Assembly: GCA_002477465.1 (NCBI GenBank)
Contig: DLPV01000033.1
Location: 6,338 to 30,903 of the forward strand
Direction: 5' to 3'
DNA length: 24,566 nt
Source: Gammaproteobacteria bacterium UBA7449
GTDB taxonomy: Bacteria > Pseudomonadota > Gammaproteobacteria > Pseudomonadales > Pseudohongiellaceae
The translations under genes were made by a program, and so were the position numbers. How positions within the stretch are numbered: position 1 is the first letter of the stretch; each line of letters opens with the position of its first letter. The notes under the pieces were generated by a model. That model made no database searches. It was not told the DNA's origin and was given only the letters and a program-made list of their open reading frames with translations. This document shows, piece after piece, positions 1 through 6,876 of this stretch.

Positions 1-1845
1 CAAAGAGGTGCGGGTGCGTCCAGCCAAATTACACCGGCTCAATTCAATGTTCGAAGCAGAGTGCATGAGTATGGCGGTTCACCGTACGTTATAGCTGCAG
101 ACATGTTGTTCTTTGTCAATTTCAACGATCAAGCTCTCTACAGCATTGCTCTCGATGAAGTCGGTTTTGCCAACAAAGAGTCAAACGTAGCTCGACAAAT
201 CACTCCCGCAAATAGCGGTCTTCGTTATGCTGATTTCGCTTTTGATGTATTCAGGAATCGCCTCATCTGCGTCAGGGAAGATCACCGTCAGGTTGACCCA
301 GAGAAATTTTCCGCTGCTGATATTCACAATACGCTGGTCTCGCTTGCGATTGACAGTGAATGTCTAATTGAAGGTGATGTGCTCTTTCAAGATTCTGATT
401 TCGTGTCTTCACCTTGTCTTTCTAATGACTATCAACAACTCGCTTTCGTTAGCTGGGATCATCCCAATATGCCCTGGGATGTGACGCAGATTAGAGTGGC
501 TTCCTTGGCTGCAAACGGGCAACCCACAGAATTACAGCGCATTGATGGTCAAAAGCCAGGCTCACTGCTGCAACCTCGATTTGACTCTAAAGGCTGGCTT
601 TACTTTATTGCAGACTGGTCAGATTGGTGGAATCTTTATTGTATCGATCCAGAAGGACTGCAGAGTAAACAGATACCTACTTGCATACTGCCTGTGCCAG
701 CAGAGTTCTGTTCAGCTCAATGGCAGTTAGGTAAATACAATTATGACATTGATGTTAATGATGAAATCCTTGCCAGCTATACTCAAAACGGCTTGTGGTC
801 CATCGCCAGGCTGAGACAGGATTCACAAAGTAGTGCAGGTTCTAGTGCCCCATGGAGTCATCATAAATTGGTTGAAGGCCTTGGTCAGATCGAAGATCTC
901 AATAGCCAGGATGGTTCTCTTTATTTTTGTGGCGCCACTGAACTCGATTCACACGGTGTCTATAGATACGAAACCGATTCAGAGTCGAAAAAATCTTCTA
1001 CGAAAGTTTCAAGAAAAATAATCGGAGCAGTGGCGCAAATTGACGCAGCCGAGATTTCGACACCAGAATTAATTGAATACGAAACCGGAAACCATGCAAC
1101 CGCTTATGGTTTGTTCTATCCACCTACGAACGCTAGTCATCAGTACTCGGCTCACGAACTGCCACCTTTATTGGTGAGTGTGCACGGCGGGCCCACAAGC
1201 GCGGCACGGCCTGTGCTTAATCTTAAATTGCAGTATTGGACTAATCGGGGCTTCGCCGTTCTGGATGTTAACCACCGAGGCAGCACGGGATGGGGTAGGG
1301 CATTTCGCCAGCAATTGAATCTGAGTTGGGGTGTTGTTGATCTGCAAGATGTAGTGAGTGCAGTTGAGTATCTGATCGCCGAAAACCTTGTGGACCCGGC
1401 CAGAGTCGTAATCCATGGTGGCAGTGCCGGTGGTTACTCAGTCATGGCAGGATTGGCACATACGGCACTTTTTGCCGCCGGTGCCAGTTATTACGGGGTA
1501 AGCGATCTTGAGGTGCTGGCCCGGGAAACCCATAAATTTGAATCCCGCTATCTTGACAAGCTGATCGGGCCGTATCCTGATGCAGTTGATATATACCGGG
1601 AACGCTCTCCGATACATCATCTGGGCAAAATTGATGCCCCTTTACTGTTGTTGCAGGGTCTCCAGGATAAGGTGGTGCCGCCTACGCAGGCAGAGATGGT
1701 TTGTGACAATTTGCAACAGAAAGGGGTTTACGTGAAGTACATTACTTTTCCCGGGGAAGGTCACGGCTTTAGAAATCTGGCCAATCAAGTTTCTGCACTT
1801 GAAGCAGAACTTGCGTTCTACCTCGAAGTGTTTGAAAATCAATAA
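1..1845 (+). CDS. S9 family (prolyl oligopeptidase-like) peptidase, 5' end outside window
   Basis: This is a serine peptidase of the S9 family, with an N-terminal beta-propeller and a C-terminal alpha/beta-hydrolase domain. The frame is open from base 1 with no stop, and the residues before the GTG at 61 run straight into the VHEYGG motif that is normally internal. The true start therefore lies upstream of the window. The catalytic serine sits in GGSAGG (codon 1423-1425), the aspartate in LQDKVVPP (1666-1668) and the histidine in GEGHGF (1762-1764), so the triad is complete. HGGPTS forms the oxyanion region. No transmembrane segment is visible in the part present. It ends 273 bp before pqqA on the same strand. 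S9 peptidases are found near pqq genes in some pseudomonads, so a link to PQQ precursor handling is possible but is only inferred from position. Confidence 0.93.
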   Translation, partial: QRGAGASSQITPAQFNVRSRVHEYGGSPYVIAADMLFFVNFNDQALYSIALDEVGFANKESNVARQITPANSGLRYADFAFDVFRNRLICVREDHRQVDPEKFSAADIHNTLVSLAIDSECLIEGDVLFQDSDFVSSPCLSNDYQQLAFVSWDHPNMPWDVTQIRVASLAANGQPTELQRIDGQKPGSLLQPRFDSKGWLYFIADWSDWWNLYCIDPEGLQSKQIPTCILPVPAEFCSAQWQLGKYNYDIDVNDEILASYTQNGLWSIARLRQDSQSSAGSSAPWSHHKLVEGLGQIEDLNSQDGSLYFCGATELDSHGVYRYETDSESKKSSTKVSRKIIGAVAQIDAAEISTPELIEYETGNHATAYGLFYPPTNASHQYSAHELPPLLVSVHGGPTSAARPVLNLKLQYWTNRGFAVLDVNHRGSTGWGRAFRQQLNLSWGVVDLQDVVSAVEYLIAENLVDPARVVIHGGSAGGYSVMAGLAHTALFAAGASYYGVSDLEVLARETHKFESRYLDKLIGPYPDAVDIYRERSPIHHLGKIDAPLLLLQGLQDKVVPPTQAEMVCDNLQQKGVYVKYITFPGEGHGFRNLANQVSALEAELAFYLEVFENQ

Positions 1846-2081
1846 TACATAAATATATCAGGTACTTAGAAATTATTCTATTGATGATTTTGCATCAGAC
1901 CGCGGCTGCCGGTATAAAGCCAGAATTCCCGTCAATATCACTCCTTTAAAGGCGCAATAATCCGCAATCGAGACTGCTATTTCGGTGGGGAATACAAACC
2001 GGCACGCCTGTTGAATTCACTAGCCAACCGCCGCGAAACCATGCTAAGTTCATAAAGCTACTCAAATGTAGTGATCATTAA

Positions 2082-2095
2082 ATTCAAGCTTGAAT
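2082..2095. promoter_or_regulatory. 14-bp perfect palindrome upstream of pqqA
   Basis: ATTCAAGCTTGAAT is a perfect palindrome 24 bp before the pqqA start. It overlaps an AT-rich stretch (TATATATAAA) that could hold the -10 region. It could be an operator for a dimeric regulator controlling the cluster, but no regulator gene lies next to it. The rest of the 1846-2118 gap contains no recognisable gene. Confidence 0.35.
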
Positions 2096-2118
2096 ATATA
2101 TAAAGGGAGATCAGTGGT

Positions 2119-2190
2119 ATGTGGACTAAGCCTTCTTATCAAAAGATCCGTCTTGGTTTTGAAGTCACAATGTACTTCAAGTCTGTCTAA
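2119..2190 (+). CDS. pqqA: PQQ precursor peptide PqqA (23 aa)
   Basis: This gene encodes the ribosomally made peptide from which the redox cofactor pyrroloquinoline quinone is built. The product has 23 residues, within the family's usual 22-29. It carries the conserved Glu and Tyr in EVTMY (Glu15 and Tyr19), the two side chains that PqqE joins by a carbon-carbon bond. The N-terminal MWTKPSY is typical of the family. A strong Shine-Dalgarno sequence (AAGGGAG, 2103-2109) lies 9 bases before the ATG, better than any other in the cluster, as suits a substrate needed in excess. The stop codon sits inside a hairpin, and a terminator separates the gene from pqqB. Confidence 0.96.
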   Translation: MWTKPSYQKIRLGFEVTMYFKSV

Positions 2191-2202
2191 TTTTTAGACA
2201 GA
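2182..2202 (+). promoter_or_regulatory. Hairpin over the pqqA stop codon
   Basis: TCTGTCTAA and TTAGACAGA form a perfect 9-bp stem with a 3-base loop. The left arm includes the pqqA TAA stop. No T-run follows, so it is more likely a 3' stabilising stem or part of an attenuator than a terminator. A further 12-bp palindrome, CCGTTTAAACGG, lies at 2232-2243. Confidence 0.6.
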
Positions 2203-2269
2203 AACCAGGAAAAATTAGTACTGCGAATAGCCCGTTTAAACGGAATCACTAATCGCAATGGCTAATCTA

Positions 2270-2301
2270 AAAAGCGCCAGACTCAGTCTGGCGTTTTTGT
2301 T
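2270..2301 (+). terminator. Intrinsic terminator/attenuator between pqqA and pqqB
   Basis: CGCCAGAC (2275-2282) pairs perfectly with GTCTGGCG (2286-2293) around a TCA loop. It is preceded by an A-run and followed by TTTTTGTTT. This is a standard Rho-independent terminator, and it lies 62 bp before the pqqB start within the same-strand cluster. Partial read-through would give abundant pqqA message and less pqqBDEC message. The upstream A-run would also let it act on the opposite strand. Confidence 0.85.
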
Positions 2302-2362
2302 TGTGCACACCGCAGTGCTTTCAACATCATCCAGTTAATAACCCTGTAAAGATTGATTCATC

Positions 2363-3277
2363 ATGCACGTTAGAGTTTTAGGTTCAGCAGCGGGTGGTGG
2401 CTTCCCCCAATGGAATTGCAACTGCCCAAATTGTCATGGCGTACGCACTGGCAGCATCAAGGCAACCCCACGCACGCAGTCTTCAATCGCAGTCAGTTCG
2501 AATGCTGTAGATTGGGTTTTATTCAATACCTCTCCTGACCTACTGGCACAATTGGCAGCATTTCCGACACTGCAACCAGCCAGGGCCATTCGTGATACCG
2601 CAATCAAGGCCATTGTTTTCATGGATAGCCAGATTGACCATACAACGGGTTTATTAATGCTGCGCGAAGGATGCCCCCATGAAATTTACTGTAGCGATAT
2701 GGTGTTCGAAGATCTCAGCACAGGCTTTCCGCTGTTTGAAATGCTGAAACACTGGAATGGTGGGATTAATCGTCATCCAATCCCCTTAGATGGAAACAGT
2801 TTCAGCATAGCGGGTATTGACAATCTTTCTTTCACCGCCATCCCGGTGACAGGCAAAGCACCACCCTATTCTCCCCACCGGAACGACGCCCATGTAGGTG
2901 ACAACATTGGAATCAAGGTTACTGACGACGTTAGCGGCAAAGCGGTGTTCTATGCACCCGGGCTTGGTGAGGTCACCGATCAAACTCGGCAGTTAATGAG
3001 TGAAGCTGATTGCCTATTGATAGATGGAACCTTCTGGGAAGAAGACGAAATGCGGGTCGTTGGACTTGGCGAGAAAAAAGCGGCCGATATGGGACATCTA
3101 CCGCAATCTGGAGCGGGGGGCATGTTAGACGTTTTGCGACCCATGAATAAACCTCGTAAAATCCTTATTCATATTAACAATACCAACCCAATCTTGAACG
3201 AAGAGTCCGAGCAACGGCAGCGCGTGCTTGATGAAGGTGTTGAAGTATCTTATGACGGTATGGAAGTGGAGCTTTAG
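2363..3277 (+). CDS. pqqB: PQQ biosynthesis protein PqqB
   Basis: This is a metallo-beta-lactamase-fold enzyme of PQQ biosynthesis, described as an iron-dependent hydroxylase acting on the Glu/Tyr-derived diamino acid intermediate. Its 304 residues match the family length. The N-terminus MHVRVLGSAAGGGFPQWNC leads into CNCPNC, the structural zinc site typical of PqqB. The metal-ligand motif is DSQIDHTTG, in place of the HxHxDH of classical beta-lactamases, as is usual for PqqB. PqqB acts in the cytoplasm. The ATG is chosen because this N-terminal motif is universal in the family, although no strong ribosome binding site precedes it. pqqD follows after 45 bp. Confidence 0.96.
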   Translation: MHVRVLGSAAGGGFPQWNCNCPNCHGVRTGSIKATPRTQSSIAVSSNAVDWVLFNTSPDLLAQLAAFPTLQPARAIRDTAIKAIVFMDSQIDHTTGLLMLREGCPHEIYCSDMVFEDLSTGFPLFEMLKHWNGGINRHPIPLDGNSFSIAGIDNLSFTAIPVTGKAPPYSPHRNDAHVGDNIGIKVTDDVSGKAVFYAPGLGEVTDQTRQLMSEADCLLIDGTFWEEDEMRVVGLGEKKAADMGHLPQSGAGGMLDVLRPMNKPRKILIHINNTNPILNEESEQRQRVLDEGVEVSYDGMEVEL

Positions 3278-3322
3278 GCTAACTGCTTTATCGCTGACGC
3301 CAACGATCCTGCGAGATTTATA

Positions 3323-3604
3323 ATGAGCAGCCTGAACATCGACACAGATCAGTTTTCTATCAACCCCCAGTATCGATTTCAATGGGAAGAGGCACAGGAA
3401 TGTCATGTGCTGCTGTTTCCCGAAGGGTTGGTCAAATTAAGTGGCAGCGCAGCTGAAATAATGCAGCGCTGTCAGCAACCAACAACGCTTGTTGCTCTTG
3501 TGGATGAACTGCAGCAAACGTTTCCTGGGGTCGAAGGACTCGAGAATGACGTAAGAGAATTTTTGAACGATGCCCGAGAACAAGATTGGATCGTCTCCGT
3601 CTGA
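3323..3604 (+). CDS. pqqD: PQQ biosynthesis peptide chaperone PqqD
   Basis: PqqD is the small winged-helix-like RRE protein that binds PqqA and delivers it to the radical SAM enzyme PqqE. The 93-residue product shows the family pattern: NPQYRFQWEEAQECHVLLFPEGLVKLS, given here in outline as the RFQWEEAQ and LLFPEGLVKL segments, followed by an acidic helical C-terminus. Its last 35 bases overlap the start of pqqE in another frame, which implies translational coupling of two partners that act as a complex. PqqD and PqqC are separate genes here, not the PqqCD fusion seen in some methylotrophs. Confidence 0.95.
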   Translation: MSSLNIDTDQFSINPQYRFQWEEAQECHVLLFPEGLVKLSGSAAEIMQRCQQPTTLVALVDELQQTFPGVEGLENDVREFLNDAREQDWIVSV

Positions 3605-4739
3605 CGGTGTAGAAGAGAAGACATATATCCCTATGTGGCTGCTGGCAGAGCTGACTTATGCCTGCCCGGTACAGTGCCCATACTGTTCCAACCCTCTACA
3701 AATCTCTGCTAATCGAAAACAAGAGCTCACCACTGACCAATGGATTGATGTGCTTCGTCAAGCCCGTAAGCTGGGCGCAGTTCAGCTAGGGTTTTCTGGC
3801 GGAGAACCTTTGGTGCGCACGGATTTATTGCAGTTGCTTGAAGAGGCAAAATCCCTTGGCTTCTATACCAACCTCATTACTTCGGCCATCGGTTTAGATG
3901 CTGACAAGATCGCTGCATTTAAGGAAGCCGGGCTCGGACATATTCAAATATCCTTTCAGGGCAGTAATAGGGAGTCCAACGAAAAATTTGGCGGAACCGA
4001 CAGTTTCGACCAGAAGATGGCAATGACCAAAGAAGTAATCCGCCAGAAATTACCACTCGGATTAAACTTCGTTCTCCATCGGCATAACTTGCACCAAGTT
4101 GGAGAATTTCTTGAAACTGCTGAGCAGCTCGGCGCAGAGTTCGTCGAACTGGCCAACACGCAATATTATGGCTGGGCCAAACACAACCAACAGGGTTTGC
4201 TGCCCAGCAAGAAGCAATTAGAAGATGCCGAGCGTGTAACTAATGAATTCCGGAGCCGTCACAAGGGCACCATGGACGTATTTTTTGTAGCACCGGATTA
4301 CTATGATGACCGTCCAAAGAAGTGTAGCAATGGATGGGCGACGACATTTATTAATGTTACTCCTGAAGGCGACGTGTTGCCGTGTCACGCCGCAAAGATT
4401 ATTCCAGGCGTGGAATTTCCGAATGTAAAGCAGCAAAACCTAGGTGATATATGGTGCTCTTCGGATCTGTTCAACAAATATCGCGGGACAGATTGGATGG
4501 TCGAACCTTGCGCCAGCTGCCCGGAAAAAGAGATCGATCTCGGGGGCTGTCGCTGCCAGGCCTTGATGCTAACGGGAGATGCAGCAAATGCTGATCCAGT
4601 TTGCAGCCTTTCTCCGTACCATGAGGAGGTGACTGCTATCACTGATCAAGCGCAAAATGAGTTTGATCCTGACGAGCCAGCACCATTGTTATTTCGAAAT
4701 ATGAAAAACGCTAAACAATTCAACACTGATCAATCCTAG
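3570..4739 (+). CDS. pqqE: PqqA peptide cyclase PqqE (radical SAM/SPASM)
   Basis: PqqE is the radical S-adenosylmethionine enzyme that links Glu and Tyr of PqqA, the first step in making PQQ. In this 389-residue protein, the radical-SAM cluster motif CPVQCPYC has its three cysteines at 3663, 3675 and 3684, and a GGEPL SAM-binding motif follows. The C-terminal SPASM domain is rich in cysteines, including CSNGW, LPCHAAK, CASCPEKE, GGCRCQA and DPVC, which hold auxiliary iron-sulfur clusters. The ATG at 3570 lies inside pqqD, and the next ATG would cut into the first strand (MWLLAEL). The acidic C-terminal extension after about residue 365 is poorly conserved in the family. Confidence 0.97.
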   Translation: MPENKIGSSPSDGVEEKTYIPMWLLAELTYACPVQCPYCSNPLQISANRKQELTTDQWIDVLRQARKLGAVQLGFSGGEPLVRTDLLQLLEEAKSLGFYTNLITSAIGLDADKIAAFKEAGLGHIQISFQGSNRESNEKFGGTDSFDQKMAMTKEVIRQKLPLGLNFVLHRHNLHQVGEFLETAEQLGAEFVELANTQYYGWAKHNQQGLLPSKKQLEDAERVTNEFRSRHKGTMDVFFVAPDYYDDRPKKCSNGWATTFINVTPEGDVLPCHAAKIIPGVEFPNVKQQNLGDIWCSSDLFNKYRGTDWMVEPCASCPEKEIDLGGCRCQALMLTGDAANADPVCSLSPYHEEVTAITDQAQNEFDPDEPAPLLFRNMKNAKQFNTDQS

Positions 4740-4748
4740 AGAGTCATA

Positions 4749-5462
4749 ATGAGCGCCTGGAGTAGAGAGGAGTTTGAACAGAAACTCCGAGAGAAAGGGA
4801 AGTATTATCACATCTATCATCCGTTTCATGTAGCCATGAACGGCGGCGAGAGTAGTCGTGAACAGATTCACGGTTGGGTGGCTAACCGTTTTTACTACCA
4901 GGTAACAATCCCGATCAAGGATGCTGCCATCATGGCTAACTGCACTGAGCGGGACGTGCGGCGTGAATGGGTGCAGCGTATTCTTGATCATGATGGCGTC
5001 GACGGAGAAGAAGGCGGCATTGAGGCATGGTTGAGACTGGGGGAAGCCGTGGGCATGACACGCGAGCAAATCGTATCCCATGAACAGGTGCTTCCGGGCG
5101 TGCGTTTCGCGTGTGATGCATATCTAAACTTTGCCAGGCGCGCGAGCTGGCAGGAGGCAGCTTGTTCTTCTTTGACTGAGCTGTTCGCCCCGAAAATTCA
5201 CCAGTCGCGTCTCGATTCCTGGCCGACTCACTATCCGTGGATCAATGCCGAGGGGTACCAATATTTTCGCAAACGCCTTTCTGAAGCACGTCGTGATGTG
5301 CAGCATGGCTTGAACATCACTCTAGACCACTTTAAGACCCGCGAGCAGCAGGAACATGCACTGGATATCCTGCAGTTCAAGCTTGATGTACTGTGGACTA
5401 TGCTGGACGCGATGCAGTTGGCTTATACCTACAATGAGCCACCATTCCACTCTTGCCGCTAG
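4749..5462 (+). CDS. pqqC: Pyrroloquinoline-quinone synthase PqqC
   Basis: PqqC is the cofactorless oxidase that carries out ring closure and the last oxidations to PQQ, using molecular oxygen. Its 237 residues are slightly shorter than the common length of about 250. Family segments visible are YYHIYHPFH near residue 19, the RFYYQ segment near residue 46, and the C-terminal LDVLWTMLDAMQLAY helix. The gene starts 9 bp after pqqE and closes the cluster. A palindrome with T-run character lies 10 bp downstream and may end transcription. In the common pqqABCDE order pqqC precedes pqqD; here it is last. Confidence 0.96.
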   Translation: MSAWSREEFEQKLREKGKYYHIYHPFHVAMNGGESSREQIHGWVANRFYYQVTIPIKDAAIMANCTERDVRREWVQRILDHDGVDGEEGGIEAWLRLGEAVGMTREQIVSHEQVLPGVRFACDAYLNFARRASWQEAACSSLTELFAPKIHQSRLDSWPTHYPWINAEGYQYFRKRLSEARRDVQHGLNITLDHFKTREQQEHALDILQFKLDVLWTMLDAMQLAYTYNEPPFHSCR

Positions 5463-5472
5463 ACCGTGTATC

Positions 5473-5540
5473 GTAGGTAAAAAAGGGGTCAGAGTGTATA
5501 AACAGTACCATATATATACTCTGACCCCTTTTCCACCTAC
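5473..5540. repeat. REP-like long palindrome, possible bidirectional terminator
   Basis: Two arms of about 28 bp (5473-5500 and 5513-5540) match in inverted orientation with three to four mismatches. The core is AAAAGGGGTCAGAGT against ACTCTGACCCCTTTT, and the outer ends are GTAGGT and ACCTAC. GGGGTCAGAGT-type palindromes recur as intergenic REP/RAYT-associated elements in several gammaproteobacteria. No RAYT transposase is in this window. The right arm provides the TAG that ends the permease fragment on the minus strand. The arm ends in T4, so it may also terminate the pqq transcript. Confidence 0.75.
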
Positions 5541-5950
5541 TCTTCAGCCTCACTCACCCGCGTCACATTGTCATCCGGATTTCGGTCGATCATCTTGTTA
5601 AAGGGATCGATACCCACTGAGACCGGGTGGTTGTAAAGCAAGCTGCCTGCCATTGGCATGACCTGTTCGTTCATCTCGAACGGCGTCCAGTAGCGAGTGA
5701 TTTCGGAAATTGCCACCTGTCCAAATGGATTCAGAAGGCTCAACAGAGCGATATCTTCCGGGTCGACCAGAGCCGACACAGTAGCCTGCAGAACCAGAAT
5801 CAGTATCAGCACGACGTAGCTGGCCAATAGGCTGCGCGTCAGTGTTGTGACCAGGAATACCAGGGTGCCAATCAACAGAATATTAGGAATGGCGATGGCC
5901 CAGGTCGCGAACCAGTAGGCATCGATTCGAAACGCGATTGCCGACAGCAC
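5537..5950 (-). pseudogene. ABC-2 type permease fragment
   Basis: The 137-residue frame has two hydrophobic segments (around IPNILLIGTLVFLV and LLASYVVLILILVL), then LLNPFGQVAISEITRYWTP. This resembles the large ABC-2 permease/M1-aminopeptidase fusion proteins, which are usually over 1,000 residues, so only one internal piece remains. The GTG start directly follows a TAG in frame. The last 30 or so residues (from HPVSV on) no longer look like the family, and the stop lies in the palindrome. I read it as a remnant whose two ends were lost by deletion. Assignment is from recall of the family pattern, not from alignment. Confidence 0.65.
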
Positions 5951-6485
5951 CTAATCGGTAGCGGTTACGGTATGATTTTGGAACTCCAACTTCTAACTTG
6001 CTGAGGATTTCGAGTACGGCTTGTTCAGCACTGCCTTCAGCATTCGGCAAACTGAGCTGCGCATATTCGCGGTGCAGCGGAAAGAGTTCCTCAAAGATCA
6101 TATCCAGGCTCTGATCCTGGGCGCTCGCGATACCGCGTTGATCTATATTTTGAATCCGTCGTTTTACCGTGGCGAGGTCGATATCAAAAAACACCACGGT
6201 AGAAAAATCCATCAAGTGTCGCATTCCGGCCTGACTATAAACAACGCTACCGCCGGTTGAGATCACAGTCTCGCTTGTGGATAGCGACAAGACCTGCGCC
6301 TCCTCTAACCGTCTCAATGCCAGGTAGCCCTGAACATCAAGCAACTGTTGCAGGGACGCACCTGCATCTCTCTAAATCAGCCGGTCGGTGTCAATACACT
6401 GCCATCCCAACTGTGCGGCCAAAGCCTGGCCTACAACTGTTTTCCCTGCGCCCGGCATCCCGATAAGGGAAATATTCCTTGTCAT
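5883..6485 (-). pseudogene. Shikimate kinase with in-frame amber codon
   Basis: Reading from the ATG at 6485-6483 gives MTRNISLIGMPGAGKTVVG, a classic shikimate kinase start with Walker A (GMPGAGKT, residues 9-16). CIDTD, the shikimate-binding Asp region, follows at 30-34. Codon 38 is TAG (6372-6374), where the family usually has Glu in DxxIE. The same frame then continues undisturbed through STGGSVVY (the substrate-binding GG) and the lid region to 5883. The total is 200 codons, against about 175 in the family. The last 20 or so residues overlap the permease fragment and look like junction sequence. With the stop, only a 37-residue stub would be made unless there is read-through. There is no aroB neighbour, so this is probably a second copy, not the essential aroK. 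Confidence 0.8.
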
Positions 6486-6507
6486 CAAAGTTCTAATTCA
6501 GCCCTTA

Positions 6508-6691
6508 CTAATCACTGGGCACGATAGGCAATACGATCCACGAACTAAACTGTGGCCCATGGTGCACGCTATTGCGTGCTACCACCGCTTCGGTTTCGTC
6601 CACGTTGTTGCCGCTGGTGTTCAGATGTGGCCGATGCTGCGCATATAAATAGCAGCGATGAAACTGCAAGCGACAGAGAAGACTTCGCCAT
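6508..6691 (-). pseudogene. Possible frameshifted small exported protein
   Basis: An ATG at 6691-6689 begins MAKSSLSLAVSSLLF, which looks like a signal peptide, but the frame ends 22 codons in. One base shift near 6645 gives YAQHRPHLNTSGNN and continues about 45 codons to a TAG at 6508-6510. The joined product would be about 60 residues. I do not recognise it. It lies just upstream of the broken shikimate kinase on the same strand. It could equally be chance. The rest of 6692-6876 shows nothing I can name. Confidence 0.22.
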
Positions 6692-6876
6692 GACAGGACT
6701 CAAATGGTTTGAATCGGCCAGATACTATTAGGTTTGTGGCTATTAGCAAGATGTGCCGGAGAAATAAGTCTGTCCCTATTGGCGCCCTCTAACCTATACT
6801 TCCCGGCTGTTTTTCCGAGCACTGGCAACGCTCATGGAATTCTTCCTTAGCTACATGCAGTTACAAACCAGAAATC

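Noticed and set aside
4689..5081. 130-codon minus-strand open frame
   Set aside because: It is antisense to pqqE/pqqC and its translation resembles no family.
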